From Fictibacillus phosphorivorans (GTDB taxonomy: Bacteria > Bacillota > Bacilli > Bacillales > Fictibacillaceae), in assembly GCF_007673525.1 (NCBI RefSeq), contig NZ_VDZU01000001.1, forward strand, positions 1,622,177-1,686,176: 64,000 nt of DNA. The letters are read 5' to 3'. Each line of letters starts with the position of its first letter. The first letter of the stretch is position 1. Both the position numbers and the translations under genes were made by a program. The notes under the pieces are model-generated. The model did no database searches and was not told the DNA's origin. It worked only from the letters and a program-made list of their open reading frames with translations. This document shows positions 9,136-17,167 of the stretch, in pieces.

Positions 9136-9648
9136 TTATAAATTTCTGTTTTTCATAAGTTTTTGTCTATTTCGTTCATCAATAACAGTGGATCGGTCTC
9201 TTAAAAAGTGTTTATTAACGATGTTTTCATCCACTACGGTTGATAAAGACCACTCTTCTTCCGTCACACCAGCTTTTAATAAACATACGCGCATTAGGTC
9301 AGTTGAAAGTGGAAGTGCTATCGACTCAAAAGGTTGCTGTTGCACAATTTTTTGTGTAATTCTATCGAGTACTTCATAAAATGGTTCAGCTTCTATCCCG
9401 AGTTCTTTCAGTGCTGATTCCTCTTTTTGCAGCTTCACTTTACAACTCAGGATCATTCGTTTAGCTCCGTTATTGTTGCCGCGCCGATGGTGATAAAGAG
9501 CTACTGCAAGCTGAATCAATCCAGGCCACAGATCCCCTTTCATTCCCTCGTTCTTCCAATGCTCCTCAAGCACCTCATGACATTCAAAGTAATCTTGATC
9601 TCTATGAAAATGCACCAAGTATTCAATCCATGGTTTTGGATAAGTCAC
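9136..9648 (-). CDS. DUF309 family protein (YpuF-like)
   Basis: About 170 residues with the DUF309 helical signature HFHRDQDYFECHEVLEEHWK, followed by WPGLIQLAVALYHHRRGN. The family is widespread in Bacilli and of unknown function; the conserved His/Glu residues suggest a metal or small-ligand site, but this is inference. I took the GTG giving MTYPKPWIEYL, behind AAGGGGCGTGA, because extension to 9756 would cross the divergent scpA promoter region and add an atypical hydrophobic leader. It is convergent with ppiB and divergent from scpA. Confidence 0.75.
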   Translation of the reverse strand: MTYPKPWIEYLVHFHRDQDYFECHEVLEEHWKNEGMKGDLWPGLIQLAVALYHHRRGNNNGAKRMILSCKVKLQKEESALKELGIEAEPFYEVLDRITQKIVQQQPFESIALPLSTDLMRVCLLKAGVTEEEWSLSTVVDENIVNKHFLRDRSTVIDERNRQKLMKNRNL

Positions 9649-9782
9649 TAATCGTTCACGCCCCTTAATAAGCTCAACTTTAAGTTTACCATATGCACAG
9701 CATGAATAAAAACAAGCCGCGAGACTCACAAAATATGATATAATTTTATAATACAAAATCGCTTAAAAACTGGGGAAATGTT

Positions 9783-10526
9783 ATGCAATATAGTGTGAAG
9801 CTTGATGGATTTGAAGGTCCGCTAGATTTACTGCTTCATTTGATACAAACCTACGAAGTGGATATTTATGATATTCCGGTAGCCATCATAACTGAGCAAT
9901 ACCTTCAATATATACATACGATGAAAGAACTTAAACTTGATGTAGCAAGTGAATTTCTAGTTATGGCAGCTACTCTTCTTGCGATTAAAAGCAAGATGCT
10001 GCTACCAAAGCATGAAGAAGAGCTCTTTGAGAACCAAATGGAACTTGAGATGGAAGATGATCCAAGAGATGAGTTAGTAAGAAGACTCGTTGAATATAGA
10101 AAGTACAAGCACGCTGCTGATGAACTTAAAGAAAGAGAATCGGCAAGAAGTTTAATATACACCCGTCAGCCAGCTGATCTCTCTCAATTTGAAAAAGAAG
10201 AGTCGGCAAAGCAAGTGACGAATGTAACGCTTTATGATATGTTGCAAGCTATGCAAAAAGTCTTTCAAGAAAAGGTCACGCGGGCACCAAGACAAACGAC
10301 CATTGAACGGCAAGAGATTCCGATCGAAAAAAGGATGGAACAGATAAAAACCTCTCTTCTTTCAGTAGGCGGACGAAAAAAATTCACAGACCTTTTTGAT
10401 AAGAGTACAAAAGAACATGTTGTTGTTACCTTTCTTGCTATATTAGAACTTATGAAAGTAAAATCAATTAATTGCGAGCAACAAGATCATTTTAGCGAAA
10501 TATATATAACGATGTTAGAGGAGTAA
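9783..10526 (+). CDS. scpA: Segregation and condensation protein A
   Basis: Kleisin that bridges SMC heads in the bacterial condensin. The 247 residues begin with the typical VKLDGFEGPLDLLLHLIQ, followed by DIYDIPVAIITEQYLQYI and the helical LVMAATLLAIKSKMLLP. The C-terminal winged-helix segment (about 180-247) binds the other SMC head. ATG start behind GGGGA. scpB follows after 6 bases. Confidence 0.96.
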   Translation: MQYSVKLDGFEGPLDLLLHLIQTYEVDIYDIPVAIITEQYLQYIHTMKELKLDVASEFLVMAATLLAIKSKMLLPKHEEELFENQMELEMEDDPRDELVRRLVEYRKYKHAADELKERESARSLIYTRQPADLSQFEKEESAKQVTNVTLYDMLQAMQKVFQEKVTRAPRQTTIERQEIPIEKRMEQIKTSLLSVGGRKKFTDLFDKSTKEHVVVTFLAILELMKVKSINCEQQDHFSEIYITMLEE

Positions 10527-10532
10527 TATGAT

Positions 10533-11123
10533 TTGGAACGAAATGAATATAAAGCGGTTGTTGAGGGTTTGCTTTTTGTCAGTGGAGATGAAGGCATCGA
10601 CAGAAAACAGATCGCTCAAGTGCTGGAGATCGACAGCAAAGAACTTGATCCCATCATTGAAGAATTAAAACTAAGTTATGCTTCATCAGAGCGAGGGATG
10701 TCAATTGTTGAATATGCAGGATCCCTTCAGTTTGTAACAAAGCCTGAACATGCTTCCTTTTACGAACGCCTCGTTGAAACACCTGGTCATGCAACACTTT
10801 CTCAAGCTGCCCTTGAAACGCTTGCAATCATTGCTTATAAACAGCCGATTACAAGGTCAGAGATCGAAGAAGTAAGAGGTGTAAAAACGGAGAAACCGCT
10901 GCAGACTCTTTCTGCAAAAGGATTAGTAAAAGAAGTGGGAAGAGCAGAAGGAACAGGACGAGCAATATTATATGGTACAACGAAAGCATTCTTAGAACAT
11001 TTTGGGTTGCAAAGTGTAAAAGAGCTGCCTCCACTTCCAGAGAACATCCAGGAAGAAAATGTAGAACAAGAAGCAGATCTGTTCTTTTCTAAGTTTCAAG
11101 AATCACTATCTACCGATGAATAG
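10533..11123 (+). CDS. scpB: Segregation and condensation protein B
   Basis: Dimeric winged-helix partner of ScpA in the SMC condensin complex, 196 residues. Two winged-helix domains are visible: about 5-75 (VVEGLLFVSGDEGIDRKQIA) and about 90-160 (LSQAALETLAIIAYKQPITRSEIEEVRGV). The C-terminal tail is acidic. The start is TTG with AGAGGAG 9 bases before it, overlapping the scpA end region. Confidence 0.95.
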   Translation: MERNEYKAVVEGLLFVSGDEGIDRKQIAQVLEIDSKELDPIIEELKLSYASSERGMSIVEYAGSLQFVTKPEHASFYERLVETPGHATLSQAALETLAIIAYKQPITRSEIEEVRGVKTEKPLQTLSAKGLVKEVGRAEGTGRAILYGTTKAFLEHFGLQSVKELPPLPENIQEENVEQEADLFFSKFQESLSTDE

Positions 11124-11140
11124 CAAGGGGGAGTCATGCG

Positions 11141-11512
11141 TTGTTGATTCAACATATTAGTGGTATGGAGTTAGAAAAAGAAAAGCCGAATACATCAGAA
11201 GATTTTTTTAACCGTTCAGAAGTGACCTATGAACTTGGCGGAAAAACTCAAACATTTCATCTTCTTTATGTAAGATACTTTGAAGAAAAACTTCAAGAAG
11301 AATTAACGCATCATGACTTTTGGAAAAATTATTTGGACTTCTATAAGATTACAGATATTGCAGCCCTTACCGCATTGCTTAAGGACCCTGCCTATCTAAA
11401 ACGTAAACGAAGCTATATCAACAACTATGAGGAATTTAGAAAACTATTCATCCAACCAAATGAAGAGTTGCTAAGTTCACACCTCAATACTCTAAAACAA
11501 ATAACAAAGTAA
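11141..11512 (+). CDS. Hypothetical protein downstream of scpB
   Basis: A 123-residue soluble, charged and probably mostly helical protein rich in Glu, Lys, Tyr and Phe, with a KRKRSYINNYEEFRKLF stretch. I do not recognise the family. In B. subtilis the gene after scpB is ypuI, but this sequence does not look like it. The TTG start at 11141 has AAGGGGGA 8 bases before it; the next codon but one is not a start and TTG 11144 is an alternative. It follows scpB by 17 bases and ends in a terminator, so it is likely the last gene of the scp transcript. Confidence 0.75.
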   Translation: MLIQHISGMELEKEKPNTSEDFFNRSEVTYELGGKTQTFHLLYVRYFEEKLQEELTHHDFWKNYLDFYKITDIAALTALLKDPAYLKRKRSYINNYEEFRKLFIQPNEELLSSHLNTLKQITK

Positions 11513-11544
11513 ACAGCCTTTATTCATTTAGGCTGTTTTTTTTT
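11511..11544 (+). terminator. Terminator of the scpAB transcript
   Basis: AAACAGCCT...AGGCTGTTTTTTTTT hairpin directly overlapping the last stop codon. Confidence 0.9.
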
Positions 11545-11554
11545 CTTCCTAGGC

Positions 11555-11614
11555 AAGTTGATTGAAGCGTCAGGCGTAAGGTGGCTGACTCCTAAGCTGG
11601 AACGGAAATCAACT
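11555..11614 (+). repeat. Internally deleted copy R3 of the intergenic element
   Basis: Only the outer ends survive: AAGTTGATTGAAGCG ... GACTCCT joined to AAGCTGGAACGGAAATCAACT. It retains both terminal inverted repeats and lacks the whole centre. It lies between the scp terminator and bpsA. Confidence 0.7.
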
Positions 11615-11731
11615 CTTCCACTACTGCGACGTTCACTCAAAAAACAAACGAATCTTTTAAGTCTTCGTTTTAAAAGGCTGTTTAAGGGTAAATTACTAAA
11701 AAAGGATTTGCAACCGAAGGAGAGAGATCAA

Positions 11732-12808
11732 TTGCCAAGAATAGCAGCAGTAGAAACAATAAATCCACCTCATAAACTTTCTCAAGATCAAACAATGGAA
11801 TTTGCAAGAAACCTATTTCAAGACGCGTTCTCAGATATTGAACGCTTGCTCAAAGTTTTTCAGAATGGTGAGATTGAATCACGGTATTTCGCGATGCCTA
11901 TAGAATGGTTTAAAGAAAAAAGAAGTTTTCAAGAAAAAAATGATTTATACATAGATTTTGCAACAAATTTAGGAGCAGAATGTATCGAAAAAGTCATGTC
12001 TGATCAAAGATTAAACATGTCATATGAAGACATTGATGCTATTTTTTTCATTTCTAGTTCGGGTTTATCCACTCCGAGTATTGAAGCTAGGATCATGAAC
12101 ATCCTGCCATTTTCATCACATACAAAGAGGATCCCAATCTGGGGATTAGGATGTGCTGGTGGTGCATCAGGTTTTTCAAGAGCTTACGATTATTGTAAAG
12201 CATATCCAAAATCAAACGTCCTCGTTTTAAGTGTGGAACTTTGTTCGCTAACATTTCAGCACGAAGATCTTTCTAAGAGCAATTTAGTAGGAACATCTTT
12301 GTTTGCGGATGGTGTTGCTTGTGCGCTAATCTGCGGAGATGAGTCTGACACGGCCAAAACATCAGAAGTATCTCCTTACATAAAAGACACGATGTCCACA
12401 TTGAAGCCGCATTCTGAAGATGTGATGGGTTGGGAAGTAAAGGACACGGGTTTGTATGTTGTCTTTTCAAGAGATATTCCAAACGTCATCCGTACGTGGC
12501 TTAAACCAAACGTAGATGAGTTCTTAGACCGAAATCAGCTTGCTGGAGAACAGATCAAACATTTTATTGCACACCCTGGCGGTAAGAAAGTATTACAAGC
12601 ATACGTGGATGCGCTAGGAATTCCGTTGTCCAAGACAGATGTGTCGAGAGACGTCTTACGGGAAAATGGAAATATGTCATCTGCGACCGTTTTCTATGTC
12701 TTAAAAAATTTTATGCAAACAAAAAAAGATGAGGGAGATCTTGGTGTGATGGCTGCTTTAGGACCAGGTTTTTCTTCTGAACTTCTTTTAGTGGAATGGA
12801 GGAAGTAG
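11732..12808 (+). CDS. bpsA: Type III polyketide synthase (BpsA-like)
   Basis: Chalcone/stilbene-synthase-like enzyme, 358 residues. The active-site Cys lies in IWGLGCAGGASGF (about residue 141), and later blocks include FIAHPGGKKVLQAY (catalytic His) and NGNMSSATV (catalytic Asn), completing the Cys-His-Asn triad. In B. subtilis the relative makes alkylpyrones from long-chain acyl-CoA. I take the TTG at 11732 (MPRIAAVET) behind AAGGAG; the frame is open upstream only because it crosses repeat R3. It overlaps no neighbour and is followed at once by bpsB. Confidence 0.93.
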   Translation: MPRIAAVETINPPHKLSQDQTMEFARNLFQDAFSDIERLLKVFQNGEIESRYFAMPIEWFKEKRSFQEKNDLYIDFATNLGAECIEKVMSDQRLNMSYEDIDAIFFISSSGLSTPSIEARIMNILPFSSHTKRIPIWGLGCAGGASGFSRAYDYCKAYPKSNVLVLSVELCSLTFQHEDLSKSNLVGTSLFADGVACALICGDESDTAKTSEVSPYIKDTMSTLKPHSEDVMGWEVKDTGLYVVFSRDIPNVIRTWLKPNVDEFLDRNQLAGEQIKHFIAHPGGKKVLQAYVDALGIPLSKTDVSRDVLRENGNMSSATVFYVLKNFMQTKKDEGDLGVMAALGPGFSSELLLVEWRK

Positions 12809-13363
12809 ATGAACTGGTTTCTTCTATTTTGGGGTTTTCTTATCGTACAGAGATTAGCAGAAGTAAGGGTCGCTAAATCTAATGAAAAGATGCTTTTGAG
12901 TAAAGGTGCTGTAGAAGCTGGGAAAGATCATTATAAATGGATGGTTTCGATGCACGTAGCTTTCTTTGTTGTTTTCTTTATTGAAGTGTATGTGTTTAAA
13001 GCACAGCCGCCTAGCTGGTGGACTGTTCCTTTTGTGCTGTTTTTAATGGCGCAAGTGATCCGTGTATGGGCCATTTCATCATTAGGTGAGTTTTGGAATA
13101 CGAAGATTATTCTATTACCTGGTGCGAATGTAGTGGCAAAAGGTCCATATCGTTTTATGAGACATCCCAACTATACGGTAGTCTCCTTGGAACTTTTAGT
13201 CATGCCCCTCATTTTTGGCGCTTATTTTACGGCTATTCTTTTCACGATTTTAAATATCTTCATGTTAAGAGTGCGGATTCCAGCTGAAGAAAAAGCACTC
13301 ATGGAACTAACAGACTACGAAAAAAGCCATGGTCAAAAACAACGATTTTTTCCTTCTCAATAA
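12809..13363 (+). CDS. bpsB: Isoprenylcysteine carboxyl methyltransferase-family protein (BpsB-like)
   Basis: Integral membrane methyltransferase, 184 residues with about four to five membrane segments. The C-terminal block GPYRFMRHPNYTVVSLELLVMPL is the SAM-binding signature of the ICMT family. In B. subtilis the partner of BpsA O-methylates alkylpyrones. It starts directly after the bpsA stop with GGAGG in the bpsA end, so the two are co-translated. The product is probably a membrane lipid-like methoxy-alkylpyrone (inference from the family). Confidence 0.9.
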   Translation: MNWFLLFWGFLIVQRLAEVRVAKSNEKMLLSKGAVEAGKDHYKWMVSMHVAFFVVFFIEVYVFKAQPPSWWTVPFVLFLMAQVIRVWAISSLGEFWNTKIILLPGANVVAKGPYRFMRHPNYTVVSLELLVMPLIFGAYFTAILFTILNIFMLRVRIPAEEKALMELTDYEKSHGQKQRFFPSQ

Positions 13364-13383
13364 TTTGCGGAAGTAAATCCCAT

Positions 13384-13411
13384 TCATAACCTGTCCTTGT
13401 TTGCATAAACT
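13384..13411 (+). promoter_or_regulatory. Candidate sigma-E promoter of dacB-spmAB
   Basis: TCATAAC (-35), 13 bases, CATAAACT (-10), close to the sigma-E consensus KMATATT-N14-CATACANT. It sits about 30 bases before dacB, an operon known to be sigma-E controlled in B. subtilis. Confidence 0.6.
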
Positions 13412-13442
13412 TTTACAAAACACCTAAAGGGCGGGATTATGA

Positions 13443-14618
13443 ATGAAACGAACCTTAAAACGAAAACCATTGCTGCTCGTTATGATCTGTTTGCTTATCC
13501 TTGCTGCATTCCCGCAAGAAGCAAAGGCTGAACCCGGTGTATCAGCAAATGCTGCTGTGTTGATGGAGCAATCATCTGGAAGAGTATTGTATGGGCGCAA
13601 TGAACATCGCCCCATGAGAATAGCAAGTATCACTAAGATCATGACGGCAATCCTTGCGATAGAATCAGGAAAGATGAACGATACGGTTACCATTACGGAA
13701 GCTGCCTCACGAACTGAAGGGTCATCTCTCTATTTAAAACCAGGTGAAAAGATTCCATTAAAAGATTTAGTGTATGGCTTGATGCTTCGATCCGGCAATG
13801 ATTCAGCTGTTGCGATTGCTGAGCATGTAGGAGGGAGTCTGGATGGCTTTTCCTATTTGATGAATCAAAAAGCAGAAGAGATCGGTATGAAGCACACTCG
13901 GTTTAGAAATCCACATGGACTGGATACTCATGAAGATCATTATTCAACCGCTTATGATATGGCTATTTTAACGAAGTATGCGATGAATAATGATACGTTT
14001 AAAGATGTGTCATCGACGAAGGTCTATCGATCAGAACAAACCGGTGAAAAGTGGGATAGAGTGTGGCGAAACAAGAATAAGATGTTAAAGCTTTATGAAT
14101 ATTCCACTGGTGGCAAAACTGGATATACTAAACGTGCAAAAAGAACTTTAGTATCAACTGCAGAAAAAGATGGAATGGAACTGATTGCTGTTACACTGAA
14201 CGATCCAAACGACTGGGATGATCATCGGAATTTGTTTGAGTGGGGCTTTCATTCGTTTAAGATGACAGAACTGATAAAAGAAGGCGAAATTTCCGGCATT
14301 AAAGATAAAGGATACAAAGGGAAAGTAGAAGCGGCTCGAACGTTCACTTATCCTTTACAAAAAGAAGAGATCGGTCAGATCTCTTCTTCCATCCAGTTGT
14401 ATGAACTTCCGAAGTCGGGCAAGTGGGAAAAAGATAAGGTGCCTAAACCCGTTGGCAGGTATTTCGTAGATTTAAAGGAAACGAGAATCGCTGATCTTCC
14501 ACTTTACTACGATGGCAAAGCATTGATCAAACCTGATCAGGGAGGTCTATGGTCGTCATTTAAGAGCATATTCAACAAATTGTTTTTTGTAGCTAAGGAA
14601 GACAATCGCCTATGGTGA
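13443..14618 (+). CDS. dacB: D-alanyl-D-alanine carboxypeptidase, sporulation type
   Basis: Low-molecular-weight penicillin-binding protein that trims peptide side chains in spore cortex peptidoglycan. The 391 residues have a signal peptide (about 1-29, ending AKA), the SITK active site at Ser62-Lys65, SGN at 117-119 and KTG at 225-227. A C-terminal beta domain and an amphipathic tail (SFKSIFNKLFFV) for membrane anchoring follow. The operon partner genes spmA and spmB identify it as dacB rather than dacF. It overlaps spmA by 7 bases. Confidence 0.93.
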   Translation: MKRTLKRKPLLLVMICLLILAAFPQEAKAEPGVSANAAVLMEQSSGRVLYGRNEHRPMRIASITKIMTAILAIESGKMNDTVTITEAASRTEGSSLYLKPGEKIPLKDLVYGLMLRSGNDSAVAIAEHVGGSLDGFSYLMNQKAEEIGMKHTRFRNPHGLDTHEDHYSTAYDMAILTKYAMNNDTFKDVSSTKVYRSEQTGEKWDRVWRNKNKMLKLYEYSTGGKTGYTKRAKRTLVSTAEKDGMELIAVTLNDPNDWDDHRNLFEWGFHSFKMTELIKEGEISGIKDKGYKGKVEAARTFTYPLQKEEIGQISSSIQLYELPKSGKWEKDKVPKPVGRYFVDLKETRIADLPLYYDGKALIKPDQGGLWSSFKSIFNKLFFVAKEDNRLW

Positions 14619-15205
14619 ATTACATCTGGGTAGGAATGATGGTAATCGGCTTCATTGTGGCAGGAATTAATGGCACGATGGATAAAGTGAACGAAGCGAT
14701 TTTCACGAGTGCAAAAGAAGCGGTCACGTTAAGTTTTGGAATGATCAGTATTTTAGTATTTTGGTTAGGAATCATGAAGATCGCAGAAAAAGGCGGCTTA
14801 TTAGAAGTGTTGGCGATCCTGTTTCGCCCAATCGTTAAGCGCCTTTTCCCAGATATACCAAAGGATCACCCTGCTCAAGGCTACATCCTATCAAATATGG
14901 CAGCTAACCTGCTTGGACTAGGAAATGCTGCAACACCAATGGGAATTAAAGCGATGGAACAGCTAAAGATATTAAATGGCGGAAAAAACGAAGCAAGCCG
15001 GTCGATGATAACGCTTCTTGCGATTAACACTTCAAGCATTACGCTAATCCCTACTACGATTATCGCAATCAGGATGAGCTATAACTCGGCATCGCCGACT
15101 GATATTGTTGCGCCTACATTGATTGCAACTGCAATTTCAACGGTGGGTGCTATATTAATAGATCGATATTATTATTACCGCTCTCTACCTAAGGGAGGGA
15201 AATAG
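14612..15205 (+). CDS. spmA: Spore maturation protein A
   Basis: Integral membrane protein, 197 residues with four or more hydrophobic segments. It has the nucleoside-recognition (Gate) family core ANLLGLGNAATPMGIKAMEQL. With SpmB it is needed for proper spore core dehydration; the transported ligand is unknown. The start is ATG (a GTG follows one codon later), overlapping dacB, and spmB begins at the base after its stop. Confidence 0.95.
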   Translation: MVNYIWVGMMVIGFIVAGINGTMDKVNEAIFTSAKEAVTLSFGMISILVFWLGIMKIAEKGGLLEVLAILFRPIVKRLFPDIPKDHPAQGYILSNMAANLLGLGNAATPMGIKAMEQLKILNGGKNEASRSMITLLAINTSSITLIPTTIIAIRMSYNSASPTDIVAPTLIATAISTVGAILIDRYYYYRSLPKGGK

Positions 15206-15739
15206 ATGTCGATCGTCCAATCCTTTTCCATTTGGTTTATTCCTTTTTTGATCGGATTTATCCTTTTGTATGGTACTTATAAAAAAGTCCCGACCTATGA
15301 GACTTTTGTAGAAGGCGGTAAAGAAGGTTTTTCGATCGCGATCAACATCATCCCTTTTTTAGTCGGTATGCTTGTTGCCATTTCAGTTTTTCGGGCATCA
15401 GGAGCTCTGGATTATGTCATGATGGCGATGCGTCCGCTATTTTCATTGTTTCATATTCCAGCAGAAGTTGTTCCGCTAGGGCTTATGAGGACGATTTCAG
15501 GAACAGGCGCTCTTGGGATGACATCAGATTTAATCGCTACACACGGTCCTGATTCTTTTATAGGAAGACTCGCTTCTACGATACAAGGAAGCACAGATAC
15601 AACATTTTATGTGCTGACCGTTTATTTTGGAGCGGTTGGTATAAAAAAGATGAAATACGCGTTAAAAGTAGGATTATTAGCTGATTTGATAGGATTTTTA
15701 GCATCGATAGCTGTGATCTCTCTATTGTTTTATTCATAA
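15206..15739 (+). CDS. spmB: Spore maturation protein B
   Basis: Membrane partner of SpmA, 177 residues. The Gate-domain motif GLMRTISGTGALGMTSDL and STDTTFYVLTVYFGAVG near the C-terminus are typical. GGGAGGG ribosome site inside the spmA end. Ends the dacB-spmA-spmB operon at a terminator. Confidence 0.95.
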   Translation: MSIVQSFSIWFIPFLIGFILLYGTYKKVPTYETFVEGGKEGFSIAINIIPFLVGMLVAISVFRASGALDYVMMAMRPLFSLFHIPAEVVPLGLMRTISGTGALGMTSDLIATHGPDSFIGRLASTIQGSTDTTFYVLTVYFGAVGIKKMKYALKVGLLADLIGFLASIAVISLLFYS

Positions 15740-15744
15740 TTCGA

Positions 15745-15772
15745 CAAAAAAGAGCCGTTGAGGCTCTTTTTT
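15745..15772 (+). terminator. Terminator of dacB-spmA-spmB
   Basis: AAAAGAGCC...GGCTCTTTTTT hairpin. Confidence 0.9.
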
Positions 15773-15832
15773 ACGTTTACTGAGGTTGAGAATTACGAAT
15801 AATGAAGGTATGATGAGACATGAGGTGAAATC

Positions 15833-16579
15833 ATGGAACGATTGCAAAAAGTAATTGCACAAAGCGGCGTAACTTCCAGAAGAAAAGCGGAGGAGTTAAT
15901 TCGTGAAGGCAAAGTGAAAGTGAACGGAAATGTAGTGACCGAACTCGGCACAAAAGTAGGTACAAAAGATAAGATTGAAGTGAATGAGATTCAAATTCAA
16001 CGGGAACAACCCGTTTATTTTTTGATGTATAAACCTTCAGGTGTGATCACGGCAGTTTCGGATGATAAGGGAAGAAAAGTAGTAGCTGACTACTTTAAAG
16101 ACATTATTGAACAGCGTGTGTTCCCTGTTGGAAGATTGGATTATGATACGACAGGTGCCATCATCATGACGAACGATGGTGAGTTTGCAAACGTACTTAT
16201 GCATCCACGTTATCAGCTCGATAAAGTATACATTGCAAAAGTAAAAGGAATTCCTTCAAGAGAAAGAATCAAGCAACTTGAAAGAGGAATTCGCTTAGAG
16301 GATGGAATGACAGCTCCTGCTAAAGTGAAAGTAACATCGATCGATAAGAAAAAAGGAACAGCGATCATCGAGCTTACGATTCATGAAGGAAAGAACCGTC
16401 AAGTTAAGCGTATGTTAGAAGCGATCGGAACCCCTGTTATGAAATTAAAGCGTGAAAGATATGGATATTTAGATCTTAAAGGCCTGAATCCAGGTGAGTT
16501 TAGAGAACTTACTCCACATGAAATCAAACAGCTTAGAAATCTGGCTGTCACACAAACGTCAAAAAAAAGCCGTAGATAG
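15833..16579 (+). CDS. rluB: 23S rRNA pseudouridine synthase RluB
   Basis: 248 residues: an S4 RNA-binding domain at about 1-60 (RLQKVIAQSGVTSRRKAEELI) and the RsuA/RluB catalytic core with FPVGRLDYDTTGAIIMTNDG, which holds the catalytic Asp, then HEGKNRQVKRMLEAIG. It modifies a uridine in the peptidyl-transferase region of 23S rRNA. ATG behind GAGGTGAAAT. The gene end forms half of its own terminator. Confidence 0.95.
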   Translation: MERLQKVIAQSGVTSRRKAEELIREGKVKVNGNVVTELGTKVGTKDKIEVNEIQIQREQPVYFLMYKPSGVITAVSDDKGRKVVADYFKDIIEQRVFPVGRLDYDTTGAIIMTNDGEFANVLMHPRYQLDKVYIAKVKGIPSRERIKQLERGIRLEDGMTAPAKVKVTSIDKKKGTAIIELTIHEGKNRQVKRMLEAIGTPVMKLKRERYGYLDLKGLNPGEFRELTPHEIKQLRNLAVTQTSKKSRR

Positions 16580-16590
16580 GCTTTTTTTTC
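16560..16590 (+). terminator. Terminator overlapping the rluB end
   Basis: AAAAAAAGCC GTAGATA GGCTTTTTTTT; the rluB TAG lies in the loop. Confidence 0.85.
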
Positions 16591-16630
16591 AAGTTATAGT
16601 AAAATGGAAGCGGCTTAAAGGAGCGGATGG

Positions 16631-17158
16631 ATGTTGAAAAAAAACAGGTTTTGGTTTCGCTCTGCTCTGCTTGCCATTTTAGTTGTTGCGGTCGGTTATA
16701 CGATATACAACAGTATGAATGAAGAGTCAGGTACATACATAAGTAAAGGCGATACGGCTCCAAATTTTGTGCTAACCGATCTGAATGGCAAACAAGTAGA
16801 GTTAGAAGATTATCGTGGTAAAGGTGTTTTCTTGAACTTCTGGGGTACGTGGTGTAAACCTTGTGAACGAGAGATGCCCTATATGCAAAGGCAATACGAG
16901 AAATACAAAGATCAGGGTGTAGAAATCCTTGCTGTAAACGTTAGCGAAACAAACGTATCCGTAAAAAATTTTGTTGATCGCTATCGCATGAGCTTTCCTG
17001 TCCCTATGGATAAACAAAGAGAAGTAACAAAAGCTTACGGCATAGGACCGATTCCTACTACGATTTTGATTGATAAGAACGGAAAAGTAGTGGAACGGAC
17101 AAGTGAATCATTATCAGAGAAAAAAATTATTTCCTTCATGGAAAAAATAAAGCCGTAA
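16631..17158 (+). CDS. resA: Thiol-disulfide oxidoreductase ResA
   Basis: Membrane-anchored thioredoxin-like protein that reduces apocytochrome c haem-binding cysteines outside the membrane. The 175 residues have an N-terminal anchor (about 8-27) and the redox centre WGTWCKPCER (Cys75, Cys78); the cis-Pro is in GPIPTTILI. ATG behind AAAGGAGCGG, with TTG 16634 an alternative. First gene of resABC. Confidence 0.96.
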   Translation: MLKKNRFWFRSALLAILVVAVGYTIYNSMNEESGTYISKGDTAPNFVLTDLNGKQVELEDYRGKGVFLNFWGTWCKPCEREMPYMQRQYEKYKDQGVEILAVNVSETNVSVKNFVDRYRMSFPVPMDKQREVTKAYGIGPIPTTILIDKNGKVVERTSESLSEKKIISFMEKIKP

Positions 17159-17167
17159 CGGGGTGAA

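Noticed and set aside
9649..9756. Longer start for the DUF309 gene
   Set aside because: It would add a Cys-rich hydrophobic leader and overlap the scpA promoter region with TATAAT boxes; the family normally starts near the YPxxYIxYL-like segment.
11558..11731. N-terminal extension of bpsA by 58 codons
   Set aside because: The extension is translated from repeat R3 and spacer; the TTG at 11732 has a proper AAGGAG site and gives normal enzyme length.
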